DNA from: Mycobacterium sp. AZCC_0083
GTDB taxonomy: Bacteria > Actinomycetota > Actinomycetes > Mycobacteriales > Mycobacteriaceae
Length of the DNA: 64,000 nt
Reading direction: 5' to 3'
Assembly: GCF_014202335.1 (NCBI RefSeq)
Contig: NZ_JACHGP010000008.1
Location: forward strand, 310,001 to 374,000
The stretch's first letter is position 1; every line of letters begins with the position of its first letter. The notes under the pieces were generated by a model, which was not told where the DNA came from, did not search any database, and saw only the letters and a program-made list of their open reading frames with translations. The translations under genes and the position numbers were made by a program. Positions 25,673 to 34,426 of the stretch are shown here, one piece after another.

Positions 25673-26449
25673 GTGAGCGTGCCGGTTGCGTGTGATGTGA
25701 GGACGTTCTGGTGGGATGCCGGGCGACCGGCTCATGCCGCCGTCGAGCCGTTGAAGGCAGTGATCTTCGACCTCGATGGCGCGTTGGCCGACGTGGAGCG
25801 CGACGGCCAGCGGTTGGCGTTCAACGCCGCGTTCGCGGCACATGGCCTGGACATCAGCTGGACTGTCGAGGAGTACGGCCGGCTGATGTGCATCGGCGAC
25901 GAGCAGCGACGCATCGCGTCGGCCCTGCGCAGGCGTGGTTTCGGCAGGGTCAGCGCGGAGATCGCCGCACACGTGTCCCGGACCAAGAACGATCTGTTCG
26001 AGGCATCCGTGCTGAACGGCGACGTCACGGCGCGGACGGGCCTCGAAGATCTGGTGAACAGCCTGTTCTTCGCGGGCGTGCCCATCGCGGTCGTCAGCAC
26101 GGGTTCCCGGACGTGGGTGGAGCCGCTGGTGCGGCAGCTCGTCGGCGACGGCATCGCCGAGACCGTGGTGACCCCCGACGACCTCCCCAACCCCGGCCGT
26201 GAGCCCGACCTGCACGGGTATGCACTGTGGGAACTCGGGCTCGCGCCCGAAAGCGCGCTGGCGGTGGCTGGCACACATCGCGGACTGCGGGCCGCGCGCG
26301 CCGCGAAGCTGGCGACGCTCGTCGTCACCACCGGCTACAGCATCGGCGGTGACTTCGCCTGTGCCGCGGAGGTGCGGTCCGAGTACGACGGGCTGCTGTC
26401 CGCGGGCTGCGAGCTGATGCACCGGCGCTGGCAGACCACCGGCCGGTAG
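25673..26449 (+). CDS. HAD-superfamily hydrolase (CbbY-like)
   Basis: A 258-aa phosphatase/phosphomutase-like HAD protein. Motif I is VIFDLDGALAD with nucleophile Asp33 and Asp35; motif II is AVVSTGS, and a late GTHRGLRAARAAKL corresponds to motif IV region although the usual DD pair is weak (AVAGTHRG), so activity is uncertain. The GTG start at 25673 includes 27 residues before the HAD core; a later start is possible. It is divergent from the two-component system. Substrate unknown. Confidence 0.8.
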   Translation: MSVPVACDVRTFWWDAGRPAHAAVEPLKAVIFDLDGALADVERDGQRLAFNAAFAAHGLDISWTVEEYGRLMCIGDEQRRIASALRRRGFGRVSAEIAAHVSRTKNDLFEASVLNGDVTARTGLEDLVNSLFFAGVPIAVVSTGSRTWVEPLVRQLVGDGIAETVVTPDDLPNPGREPDLHGYALWELGLAPESALAVAGTHRGLRAARAAKLATLVVTTGYSIGGDFACAAEVRSEYDGLLSAGCELMHRRWQTTGR

Positions 26450-26548
26450 ACATCTGAGTTCTCACCGTCGCTCCCCGAACCCGAACGTACGATCTTTTGA
26501 TCGGGGGACTTCGCACGCGAAACCTCCACTGGACGATGGAGTGGAGAC

Positions 26549-27778
26549 ATGGCCAAGGGTGTCTCGACTGCGACCGATACCGTCTGCGGTGACGTCGACG
26601 AGGGCTATGGGAAGGTCGCCGACGCATTTCGGCGCAACCTGAGCAGTGGTCGAGAGCTTGGCGCCGCGGTCGCGGTCTACCGCGAGGGTCGGAAGGTCGT
26701 CGACCTATGGGGCGGCTATCGCGACGCCAACACGCGAGCGCCGTGGCAGCAGGACACGATCGTCAATGTCTTCTCGACGACGAAGGGTATCGCCTCGCTT
26801 GCAGTAGCGGTCGCCGTCTCACGTGGCCTGCTCGACTACGACGCCAAGATTGCCGACTACTGGCCAGAGTTCGCGCAGGCAGGCAAGGGCTCGATCACCG
26901 TGCGACAACTGCTGGGGCACCAGGCGGGACTGGTTGCGGTCGAACCGCGGTTGACACTGGCCGATATCGCGGACCCGGAGAAGATGTCGGCGAAGATCGC
27001 TGCGCAGGAACCACATTGGCTGCCCGGTACCAGGCACGGCTACCACGCAGTGACGCTCGGGTGGTATCAGTCCGAGCTCATTCGCCGTGTGGACCCCAAG
27101 GGACGCACGATCGGCCGGTTCTTCGCGGAGGAGATCGCGGCACCACTCGACTTGGACTTCTACATCGGGCTGCCGGTGTCGGTGGATCGAAACCGGGTGG
27201 CGCAGTTGCAGGCCTTCGCCCTTCGGGAGTTGGTGTTGCACTTGAACACAATGCCCCCGATGTTCGCAGTCGCGATGTTCAACCCGTCGAGTCTGTCTGC
27301 GAGAGCCTTCGTGGTCGCCGCGGGTGTCAAGGGCGCCGCAGACTTCAACCGCGACGAACTCCGGGTGCTCGAAATGCCGTCTGTCAACGGCACGGCTACC
27401 GCGCGGTCGATCGCGAAGGTGTACGGCGACGCTGCCAGCGGAGGTCCCGGGCTGGCCTTGAGTAGGGCTGTCCGCGACGATCTGGAGGGCCCCGCGGTGC
27501 CACCCACCAAGGGCCTGCGCGACAAAGTGATCCATACCGACGCGTCGTACTCGCTGGGCCTCGGCAAGCCCACCGCTGAATTCGTATTCGGCTCCTCGGA
27601 CAGGGCCTTCGGATGGCCAGGAGCAGGTGGCTCGTTCGGCTTCGCCGATCCAGATACCGGTGTCGGGTTCGGCTACGTGATGAACAAGATGGGCTTCCAC
27701 ATCTTCAGCGACCCGAGAGAACTCAGCCTGCGTCAAGCCGTGTTCCGCGACGTCCTTGGAGTCAGAGCCCAGCGCTGA
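26549..27778 (+). CDS. Beta-lactamase-fold serine hydrolase (esterase EstB-like)
   Basis: A 409-aa class C beta-lactamase-related hydrolase. The nucleophile motif S-x-x-K is Ser76-Thr-Thr-Lys79 (VFSTTKGIASL); the tyrosine motif is probably GYHAVTLGWYQ, and the third motif region is GWPGAGGSFGFADP. No signal peptide, so it acts in the cytosol, typical of family VIII esterases rather than drug-degrading lactamases. Mycobacteria carry many paralogues. It stands alone with about 100 bp upstream that contains no other gene. Confidence 0.87.
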   Translation: MAKGVSTATDTVCGDVDEGYGKVADAFRRNLSSGRELGAAVAVYREGRKVVDLWGGYRDANTRAPWQQDTIVNVFSTTKGIASLAVAVAVSRGLLDYDAKIADYWPEFAQAGKGSITVRQLLGHQAGLVAVEPRLTLADIADPEKMSAKIAAQEPHWLPGTRHGYHAVTLGWYQSELIRRVDPKGRTIGRFFAEEIAAPLDLDFYIGLPVSVDRNRVAQLQAFALRELVLHLNTMPPMFAVAMFNPSSLSARAFVVAAGVKGAADFNRDELRVLEMPSVNGTATARSIAKVYGDAASGGPGLALSRAVRDDLEGPAVPPTKGLRDKVIHTDASYSLGLGKPTAEFVFGSSDRAFGWPGAGGSFGFADPDTGVGFGYVMNKMGFHIFSDPRELSLRQAVFRDVLGVRAQR

Positions 27779-27831
27779 CGCACTAGGAGAGCTGAGCCAA
27801 AAATGTCGTACCCCTCTGGTTTGATGGTGGT

Positions 27832-29088
27832 ATGTCCTCGCCTGCAGCCTCTTTCGCTCCTGAGGTGAGCCCGGCTGAGCGTCTCGATGTGTTGTTGGAC
27901 AAGGTGGCGGAGTTGACCGGCCAGCGCAACGCGATCGACGGGCAGATCGTGGACATCGTGGCCGAGATCGACCACGACGAGCTGTGGGGCGCCACCGGCG
28001 CCCGCTCGGTGCCTTCGTTGGTGGCATGGATGACCGGTGTGTCACCCCGCAACGCCGAAATCATCGCCACCGTCGCGCAGCGGATCGAGGAGTTCCCGCG
28101 CTGCGCGAAGGGCATGCGGGAGGGCCGATTCTCCCTGGATCAGGTCGGCGTCATCGCCGAACGCGCCGCCGACGGATCCGACGCGCACTACGCGGAGATG
28201 GCCGCCTACTCGACGGTCAACCAACTGCGTACCGCGATCAAGCTGGAACCGCGACCCGAGCCCGAGCCGCGGCCGGAACCCCGGCGCTCGATCAGCAAGA
28301 CCGCCGACGAGCAGACCGCGACCTGGCGGATCACCCTGCCGCACGATGAGGCCGCGACGTTCGACGCCGCGCTCGACTCGCATCGCGACGCGCTGATCAC
28401 CGACTGGAAACGCGACCACACCGACGCAGACCCAGACGGAGACGGTGTCGCGGCGCAGGCGCCGCCGAAACCCAACACCGTCGATGCGTTCATGAGCCTG
28501 GTCGAGGCCGGGTGGGACACCGACGTCGCGCGCCGCCCGCATGGGCAGCGCACAACCGTGGTCGTGCACGTCGACCTCGAGAGCCGCGTCGCCGCCCTGC
28601 ATCTAGGCCCGCTGTTATCCGATGACGACCGCCGCTACCTGACCTGTGATGCCACCTGCGAAGTCTGGTTCGAACGCGACGGCCGGGTGATCGGCTCGGG
28701 ACGGGCGACCCGTACGGTCGGGCGTCGGCTGCGCCGTGTTCTCGAGCACCGCGACCGCTGCTGTGTGGTGCCTGGGTGCGGGGCGACCTGCGGTCTGCAC
28801 GCTCATCACGTCCGGCATTGGGAGGACGGCGGGCTGACCGAGTTGGACAACCTGGTTCTGGTCTGCTCCCAGCACCACCGGGCCCATCATCGGGGTGTCA
28901 TCACCATCACCGGACCCGCCCAGCACCTCGTCGTCACCGACCAACAAGGCAGACCGCTGAAGGCCGGATCACTGGCCCGACCCCCGACCACACCCCCACC
29001 CGCGGTCAAACCGTGTCGGGGACCGACCGGCGAACGCGCCCAATGGTGGTGGTACCAACCATTCCAACCACCACCCTCGACCAACTAG
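27832..29088 (+). CDS. DUF222/HNH endonuclease domain protein (13E12 repeat family)
   Basis: A 418-aa member of the large mycobacterial 13E12/REP family. The N-terminal half is the DUF222 helical domain (LVAWMTGVSPRNAEIIATVA); the C-terminal part is an HNH nuclease module with zinc cysteines (CCVVPGCGATCG) and LHAHHVRHWEDGG / CSQHHRAHHRG. A Glu/Pro-rich linker lies near residues 140-155. The family is multicopy and often treated as selfish or mobile, but no terminal repeats were seen here. M. tuberculosis has a 13E12 gene next to rmlC. It converges on mmsB with a 4-bp overlap. Confidence 0.92.
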   Translation: MSSPAASFAPEVSPAERLDVLLDKVAELTGQRNAIDGQIVDIVAEIDHDELWGATGARSVPSLVAWMTGVSPRNAEIIATVAQRIEEFPRCAKGMREGRFSLDQVGVIAERAADGSDAHYAEMAAYSTVNQLRTAIKLEPRPEPEPRPEPRRSISKTADEQTATWRITLPHDEAATFDAALDSHRDALITDWKRDHTDADPDGDGVAAQAPPKPNTVDAFMSLVEAGWDTDVARRPHGQRTTVVVHVDLESRVAALHLGPLLSDDDRRYLTCDATCEVWFERDGRVIGSGRATRTVGRRLRRVLEHRDRCCVVPGCGATCGLHAHHVRHWEDGGLTELDNLVLVCSQHHRAHHRGVITITGPAQHLVVTDQQGRPLKAGSLARPPTTPPPAVKPCRGPTGERAQWWWYQPFQPPPSTN

Positions 29089-29960
29089 CCGTTTCTGATC
29101 AGTTCGATGACGGCGCTGAAGTCCTTGTCGGCATGATCGGCGGCGAACTTCGCGTAGATCTCGGCGGCGTGGGTGCCTAGCGGTGCGGTGGAGCCCGACG
29201 AGCTGACGGCGTCCATCGCCAGGCCGAGGTCCTTGTTCATCAGCGCCGTCGCGAACCCCGGCTTGAAGTCGTTGTTGGCCGGCGAGGTCGGAACCGGGCC
29301 GGGAACAGGGCAATTCGTGTGGACCGACCAGCAGTTCCCGGTGGCGCCGGTGATCACGTCGAACAGCGACTGTGCGGACAGGCCCAGCTTTTCGGCCAGT
29401 ACGAAGGCTTCACCGATGGCGATCTGCTGCACCGCGAGCACCATGTTGTTGCACAGCTTGGCGGATTGGCCGGTGCCGGACGCACCGCAGTGAATGATCT
29501 TGCCCGCCATCGGTTCCAGCACGGGTTTGGCCCGCTCGACGGCGGCGTCGTCACCACCCACCATGAAGGCCAACGTGCCCGCGGTGGCGCCCTTGACGCC
29601 GCCGGACACCGGCGCGTCGAGCTGCGCGAAGCCGTGCTCTCCTGCCTGCGCGTTGATGGCCCGTGCGTCGTCGACGGAGATCGTCGAGGTGTCGATGAAC
29701 AGCGCGCCCGGCTTGGCCGCGGGTAGCACCTCGGCGTAGCAGGCCTTGACGATGGCGCCGTTGGGCAGCGAGGTGATCACCACGTCCGCATCGGCAACGG
29801 CCTCGGCGCCGCTGTCGAACACCTTGGCGCCCTTGTCCTCTGCGGCCGCCTTCAGCGCGGGCACCAGGTCGAATCCGCGCACGGTGTGCCCGGCCGCGAC
29901 CAGATTGGCCGCCATCGGCCCACCCATGTTGCCAAGCCCCAAGAATGCCACGGTGCTCAT
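29085..29960 (-). CDS. mmsB: 3-hydroxyisobutyrate dehydrogenase
   Basis: A 291-aa NAD-dependent beta-hydroxyacid dehydrogenase converting 3-hydroxyisobutyrate to methylmalonate semialdehyde in valine degradation. The Rossmann motif is VAFLGLGNMGGPMAANL at the N-terminus; the substrate motif is DAPVSGGVKGATAGTLAFMV and the catalytic lysine region is GQSAKLCNNMVLA. It is the last gene of the mmsA-fadE9-mmsB operon, as in M. tuberculosis Rv0753c-Rv0751c. Confidence 0.95.
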   Translation of the reverse strand: MSTVAFLGLGNMGGPMAANLVAAGHTVRGFDLVPALKAAAEDKGAKVFDSGAEAVADADVVITSLPNGAIVKACYAEVLPAAKPGALFIDTSTISVDDARAINAQAGEHGFAQLDAPVSGGVKGATAGTLAFMVGGDDAAVERAKPVLEPMAGKIIHCGASGTGQSAKLCNNMVLAVQQIAIGEAFVLAEKLGLSAQSLFDVITGATGNCWSVHTNCPVPGPVPTSPANNDFKPGFATALMNKDLGLAMDAVSSSGSTAPLGTHAAEIYAKFAADHADKDFSAVIELIRNG

Positions 29961-29974
29961 CGAGCTATCTCCTT

Positions 29975-31150
29975 CTACGCGGAAGCGCGGGCCCGGGCGG
30001 CCTCGGCCCGCCCGATCACCACGCGCATGATTTCGTTGGTCCCCTCGAGGATGCGGTGCACCCGCAGATCGCGGACGATCTTCTCGAGTCCGTACTCGCT
30101 CAGATAGCCGTACCCACCGTGCAGTTGAAGCGCGCGGTCGGCGACGTCATAACAGGCATCGGTCACGTGGAGCTTGGCCATCGCGCACAGCTCCACCTTC
30201 TCCGGCTCGTCGTTGTCGAGAGCGGATGCCGCCCGCCACAACATCATCCGCGACGACTCCAACGCGGTTGCCATGTCCGCCAGTGCAAAGCGGATGGTCG
30301 GCTCGTCGATAAGACTGGCACCGAACGCCTCCCGATCGCGCACGTATGCGGCGGCCTTCTGATACGCGGATGCCGCCCCGCCGAGCGAGCACGCCGCGAT
30401 GTTGAGACGGCCGCCGTTCAACCCGCTCATCGCGATCCCGAAGCCGGCGCCCTCGCGCTCAGCGCCACCGAGCATCGCGTCGGCGGGTACCCGCACGCCC
30501 TCCATGATCACCTGAGCGGTCGGCTGGCCGTTCCACCCCATCTTGAGTTCCTGCGCACCGAAACTCAGACCGGGCGTGCCATTCTCGACGACGAAGGCCG
30601 AGATGCCGCGCGGACCCGGGGCACCGGTGCGGGCCATCACGACGTACACGTCGGACGCCCCGGCACCGGAGATGAATTGCTTGACGCCGTCGAGCACGTA
30701 GTCACTGCCGTCACGAACTGCCTTGGTGCGCAGTGCAGCCGCATCCGAACCGGCTGACGGCTCCGTCAGACAGTAACTGGCCACTGTTTCCATCGTCGCC
30801 AACCGGGGCACCCACGCCTTGCGTTGTTCGTGCGTGCCATAGGTGTCCACCATCCACGCACACATGTTGTGGATCGACAGGAACGCTGCCGTCGAGGGAT
30901 CCGCCATCGCCAACTGTTCGAAGATGCGCACCGCATCGAGGCGCCGCAAACCGCTGCCGCCGACGTCCTCGCTGCAGTACATGGCCGCCATGCCCAACTC
31001 GGCGGCCTCGCGCAACGCGTCGAGCGGGAAGTGCTTGGTGGCATCCCATTCCAAGGCGAACGGTGCGATGCGCTTGGCGGCGAACTCGGCCGCCGTCTCG
31101 GCGATGACACGCTCGTCATCGTCGAGACCGAAGTAGCGCTGAGTGCTCAC
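29975..31150 (-). CDS. fadE9: Acyl-CoA dehydrogenase (isobutyryl-CoA dehydrogenase)
   Basis: A 391-aa FAD-dependent acyl-CoA dehydrogenase. Signatures are CLTEPSAGSDAAALRTKA, QLHGGYGYLSEYGLEKIVRD and the C-terminal RILEGTNEIMR. Its place between mmsA and mmsB indicates isobutyryl-CoA oxidation to methacrylyl-CoA in valine catabolism, though the local sequence does not prove substrate. The start is a GTG ending at 31150, 10 bp after mmsA. Confidence 0.93.
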   Translation of the reverse strand: MSTQRYFGLDDDERVIAETAAEFAAKRIAPFALEWDATKHFPLDALREAAELGMAAMYCSEDVGGSGLRRLDAVRIFEQLAMADPSTAAFLSIHNMCAWMVDTYGTHEQRKAWVPRLATMETVASYCLTEPSAGSDAAALRTKAVRDGSDYVLDGVKQFISGAGASDVYVVMARTGAPGPRGISAFVVENGTPGLSFGAQELKMGWNGQPTAQVIMEGVRVPADAMLGGAEREGAGFGIAMSGLNGGRLNIAACSLGGAASAYQKAAAYVRDREAFGASLIDEPTIRFALADMATALESSRMMLWRAASALDNDEPEKVELCAMAKLHVTDACYDVADRALQLHGGYGYLSEYGLEKIVRDLRVHRILEGTNEIMRVVIGRAEAARARASA

Positions 31151-31160
31151 GGCCCTAGCC

Positions 31161-32681
31161 CTACTTCATCGTCGGGATGCTGAATTCGGCGCCGTCCTTG
31201 ATGCCGGACGGCCACCGCTGCGTGACCGTCTTAGTCTTGGTGTAGAACAGAATCGAATGCGGTCCGTGCTGGTTGAGGTCGCCGAAGCCGGAGCGCTTCC
31301 AACCGCCAAAGGTGTGGTAGGAGACCGGAACCGGGATCGGCACGTTCACGCCGACCATGCCGACCTGGACGCGGGACACGAAGTCGCGCGCGGTGTCGCC
31401 GTCGCGGGTGAAGATCGCCACGCCGTTGCCGTACTCGTGCTCCGACGGCAGTCGCAGGGCCTCTTCGTAGTCGTTCGCCCGCACGATGCACAGCACGGGT
31501 CCGAAGATCTCGTCGGTGTAGATCGACATGTCGGGGGTCACGTGGTCGAACAGGGTGGGCCCGATGAAGTAACCGCCTTCGAGGCTCTCGTCACCGAAGG
31601 TGAGCTCGTCGGTGGCGCGTTCGCGGCCGTCGATCACTGCTTCTGCGCCTGCGGCGACACCCTGGCCGATGTAGTCGCGCACCCGCTCGAGGGCCGCACC
31701 GGTGACCAGTGGGCCGTAGTCCGCCTTCGGGTCGAGGCTGTGTCCGACCCGAAGGTTGTTGACGCGCTCGACCAGCCTGGCGCGCAGGCGATCCGCGGTC
31801 TGCTCGCCGATCGGCACGGCGACGCTGATGGCCATGCATCGTTCACCCGCGCTGCCGTAGCCCGCGCCGATCAATGCGTCGACGGCCTGATCGAGGTCGG
31901 CGTCGGGCATGATGATCATGTGGTTCTTGGCGCCGCCAAAACATTGGGCGCGCTTGCCGTTTGCCGCTGCGGTGGAGTAGATGTATTGCGCGATGTCGGA
32001 GCTGCCGACGAAGCCGACGGCCTGAATGTCGGGATGGTGCAGGATGGCGTCGACGGCTTCCTTGTCGCCCTGCACCACCTGGAAGACACCGGGGGGCAGA
32101 CCGGCCTCGAGGAACAGTTCGGCCAGCCGGACCGGTACCGACGGGTCGCGCTCGGAGGGTTTGAGGATGAAGGCGTTGCCGCACGCAAGCGCCGGTCCCG
32201 CCTTCCACAGCGGGATCATCGCGGGGAAGTTGAACGGCGTGATGCCCGCGACGACGCCGAGCGGCTGGCGCATGGAGTAGACGTCGATGCCACCGCCCGC
32301 GCCCTCGGTGTACTCGCCCTTGAGCAGGTGCGGGATGCCGACGGCGAACTCGATGACCTCGACGCCGCGCTGGATGTCGCCGCGTGAGTCGGCGACGGTC
32401 TTGCCGTGTTCGCGGGAGAGAAGCTCGGCCAACTCATCCATGTTCTGGTTGACCAGGTCGACGAACTTCATCATCACGCGGGCCCGGCGCTGCGGGTTGT
32501 ATGCGGCCCAGTCCTTCTGCGCTTCGACCGCGACCGCCACTGCGGCGTCGACGTCGGCCGCGGATGCCAAGAGAACCTGCGCCTGGACCTTGCCGGTGCT
32601 CGGGTCGAGGACGTCGGCGGTGCGGGTCGATGACCCTGCCGTGCGCTCGCCGTTGATGAAGTGCGGAATCTGTGTGGTCAT
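31161..32681 (-). CDS. mmsA: Methylmalonate-semialdehyde dehydrogenase (acylating)
   Basis: A 506-aa CoA-dependent aldehyde dehydrogenase making propionyl-CoA from methylmalonate semialdehyde. The catalytic cysteine is Cys282 (GSAGERCMAISVAV), and the MmsA-specific lack of the usual ALDH general-base glutamate pattern fits (QCFGGAKNHMIIMPDADLDQ). GVVAGITPFNFPAMIPLW is a further signature. First gene of the operon; a 26-bp perfect palindrome lies 27 bp upstream of its ATG and probably binds the operon's regulator, which is not in the window. Confidence 0.95.
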   Translation of the reverse strand: MTTQIPHFINGERTAGSSTRTADVLDPSTGKVQAQVLLASAADVDAAVAVAVEAQKDWAAYNPQRRARVMMKFVDLVNQNMDELAELLSREHGKTVADSRGDIQRGVEVIEFAVGIPHLLKGEYTEGAGGGIDVYSMRQPLGVVAGITPFNFPAMIPLWKAGPALACGNAFILKPSERDPSVPVRLAELFLEAGLPPGVFQVVQGDKEAVDAILHHPDIQAVGFVGSSDIAQYIYSTAAANGKRAQCFGGAKNHMIIMPDADLDQAVDALIGAGYGSAGERCMAISVAVPIGEQTADRLRARLVERVNNLRVGHSLDPKADYGPLVTGAALERVRDYIGQGVAAGAEAVIDGRERATDELTFGDESLEGGYFIGPTLFDHVTPDMSIYTDEIFGPVLCIVRANDYEEALRLPSEHEYGNGVAIFTRDGDTARDFVSRVQVGMVGVNVPIPVPVSYHTFGGWKRSGFGDLNQHGPHSILFYTKTKTVTQRWPSGIKDGAEFSIPTMK

Positions 32682-32708
32682 GACCTGCCCTTTGAGAACG
32701 CTCTGCGG

Positions 32709-32734
32709 TGAATACTAGGATATCCTAGTATTCA
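32709..32734. promoter_or_regulatory. 26-bp perfect palindromic operator upstream of mmsA
   Basis: The sequence reads TGAATACTAGGAT followed by its exact reverse complement. It is AT-rich in a GC-rich surrounding and lies 28-53 bp before the mmsA ATG, where it would overlap promoter or early leader sequence. Size and symmetry suit a dimeric TetR- or GntR-type repressor. It could respond to valine-derived acyl-CoA; that ligand is a guess from the operon's function. Confidence 0.8.
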
Positions 32735-32797
32735 GAGGGCATGGCTGACAAGTGACATGGCTCACCGCCGAGTGCTCTCAAGCGGAACGGATTGGGG

Positions 32798-33409
32798 CTA
32801 GTCCGCGGGGTGCAGGCGGCGAAGCCTTTCGACGAACGCCTGCGCGTCATCCCACGTCGGCAACAGGTCGGCTGCCTGAACCTCGGCGAGCGTGGGAGCC
32901 GCGGCATCGCGGTCGGACAGCGTCGGGTCGGTGACGGGCCAGTCCACGCCGATGACGGGATCGGTCGGGCAGATGGTGTGCTCGCGCTCGGGGGAGTAGC
33001 CGGCCGAGCACAGGTAGGACACCGTCGAATCATCTTGCAGTGCAACGAATCCGTGGGCGAGACCCTCGGAGATGTAGATAGACCGGTGGTCCTTGTCGTC
33101 GAGCAGCACCGAGTCCCACTGTGCGAACGTCGGCGAGCCGACCCGGATGTCGACGACGACGTCGAGTACCGCGCCGCGCAGGCACGTCACGTACTTGGCC
33201 TGGCTCGGCGGCAGTTGCGCGAAGTGCAGACCGCGCAGCACGCCCGCCGACGACACCGACGTGTTGGCCTGCCGAAGATCCAGCCGATGCCCGGTCATCG
33301 CGGCGAACTCGCGATCGGAGAACCATTCGAAGAACACGCCACGCTCGTCCCCGTGCACCGTCGGCGTGATCTCCCATGCACCCGGAACGCTGAGTTCTCG
33401 GGACGTCAC
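32798..33409 (-). CDS. rmlC: dTDP-4-dehydrorhamnose 3,5-epimerase
   Basis: A 203-aa cupin-fold epimerase, third step of dTDP-L-rhamnose synthesis for the arabinogalactan linker. Motifs are DERGVFFEWF, the catalytic-histidine segment GVLRGLHFAQLPPSQAKYV and GLAHGFVALQDDSTVSYLCS. The GTG ending at 33409 is chosen because it overlaps the rmlB stop (GTGA) and gives the usual length (M. tuberculosis 202 aa); the longer frame runs into rmlB. Confidence 0.96.
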   Translation of the reverse strand: MTSRELSVPGAWEITPTVHGDERGVFFEWFSDREFAAMTGHRLDLRQANTSVSSAGVLRGLHFAQLPPSQAKYVTCLRGAVLDVVVDIRVGSPTFAQWDSVLLDDKDHRSIYISEGLAHGFVALQDDSTVSYLCSAGYSPEREHTICPTDPVIGVDWPVTDPTLSDRDAAAPTLAEVQAADLLPTWDDAQAFVERLRRLHPAD

Positions 33410-34401
33410 TGGCCACGCTCCTGGTAGACCGCCTCGGCCTCGTCCTTCAACGGCCGCCACCAGGATTCGTTGGCGCGATACCAGTCGATCGTCTCCCGCA
33501 GGCCGGCCTCGAAGTCGGTGTGCTCTGGCGCCCAACCCAATTCATCGCGCAGCACGGACGGGTCGATCGCATAGCGGACGTCGTGGCCTGCGCGGTCGGG
33601 GACGAAGTCGAAGTCGTCGGCATCGCGATCCATCGATCGCAGCACCGCGCGCATCACCGAGAGGTTGTCGCGTTCGCCGTCGGCCCCGATCAGATACGTC
33701 CGGCCGATCGCACCGTCGGCGAGGATCCGCCATACCGCGCGGTTGTGGTCGTCGACGTGGATCCAGTCCCGCACGTTGGCGCCCGCGCCGTACAACTTGG
33801 GCCGCCTGCCGGTCAGCACGTTCGTGATCTGGCGGGGGATGAACTTCTCCACGTGCTGATATGGCCCGTAGTTGTTGGAGCAGTTGGAGATGGTCGCCCG
33901 TACGCCGTACGACCGCACCCAGGAACGCACCAGTAGGTCGGCGGCGGCCTTGGTCGACGAGTACGGACTCGACGGGTTGTAGGGCGTGCCCTCGGTGAAG
34001 CGGTGCGGGTCGTTCAGCTCCAGATCGCCGTACACCTCGTCGGTCGACACGTGGTGCAGCCGAACTCCGTGCTGACGCACGGCCTCCAGAATCGCGAACG
34101 TGCCAATCACGTTGGTGCGCACGAACGGCTCCGGATCGGCCAGCGCGTTGTCGACGTGCGTCTCCGCGGCGAAGTGCACCACGGCGTCCGATCCGGCGAC
34201 GAGCTTGCCGATCAATTCGGTGTCGGTGATGTCGCCGCGGACCAGTTCCACGTCGTCCTGCACCGGTGCCAGTGAGTCCTGGCTGCCCGCATAGGTCATG
34301 GCGTCGACGACCGTCACCGCGACCTCGGGGTGCTCGCGCACCATGGCGTGTACGAAGTTCGCGCCGATGAATCCGGCGCCACCGGTGACCAGCATCCGCA
34401 T
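33406..34401 (-). CDS. rmlB: dTDP-glucose 4,6-dehydratase
   Basis: A 331-aa NAD-dependent SDR enzyme, second step of dTDP-rhamnose synthesis, same length as M. tuberculosis RmlB (Rv3464). The nucleotide-binding motif is VTGGAGFIGANF, the catalytic Thr/Asp/Glu segment is HVSTDEVYGDL and the Tyr/Lys pair is in PYSSTKAAADL. Translationally coupled to rmlC. An essential cell-wall gene in mycobacteria by established knowledge. Confidence 0.97.
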   Translation of the reverse strand: MRMLVTGGAGFIGANFVHAMVREHPEVAVTVVDAMTYAGSQDSLAPVQDDVELVRGDITDTELIGKLVAGSDAVVHFAAETHVDNALADPEPFVRTNVIGTFAILEAVRQHGVRLHHVSTDEVYGDLELNDPHRFTEGTPYNPSSPYSSTKAAADLLVRSWVRSYGVRATISNCSNNYGPYQHVEKFIPRQITNVLTGRRPKLYGAGANVRDWIHVDDHNRAVWRILADGAIGRTYLIGADGERDNLSVMRAVLRSMDRDADDFDFVPDRAGHDVRYAIDPSVLRDELGWAPEHTDFEAGLRETIDWYRANESWWRPLKDEAEAVYQERGQ

Positions 34402-34426
34402 GCTCAGACCCTAGCGGGCGGCGGAT

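Noticed and set aside
27832..29088. Treating the 13E12 HNH protein as an active mobile element
   Set aside because: No inverted terminal repeats, target duplication or associated recombinase were seen around it.
31143..32387. A 414-codon plus-strand frame opposite mmsA
   Set aside because: Composition is that of a reversed frame (His/Val/Asp/Gly-rich) and mmsA is unmistakable on the other strand.
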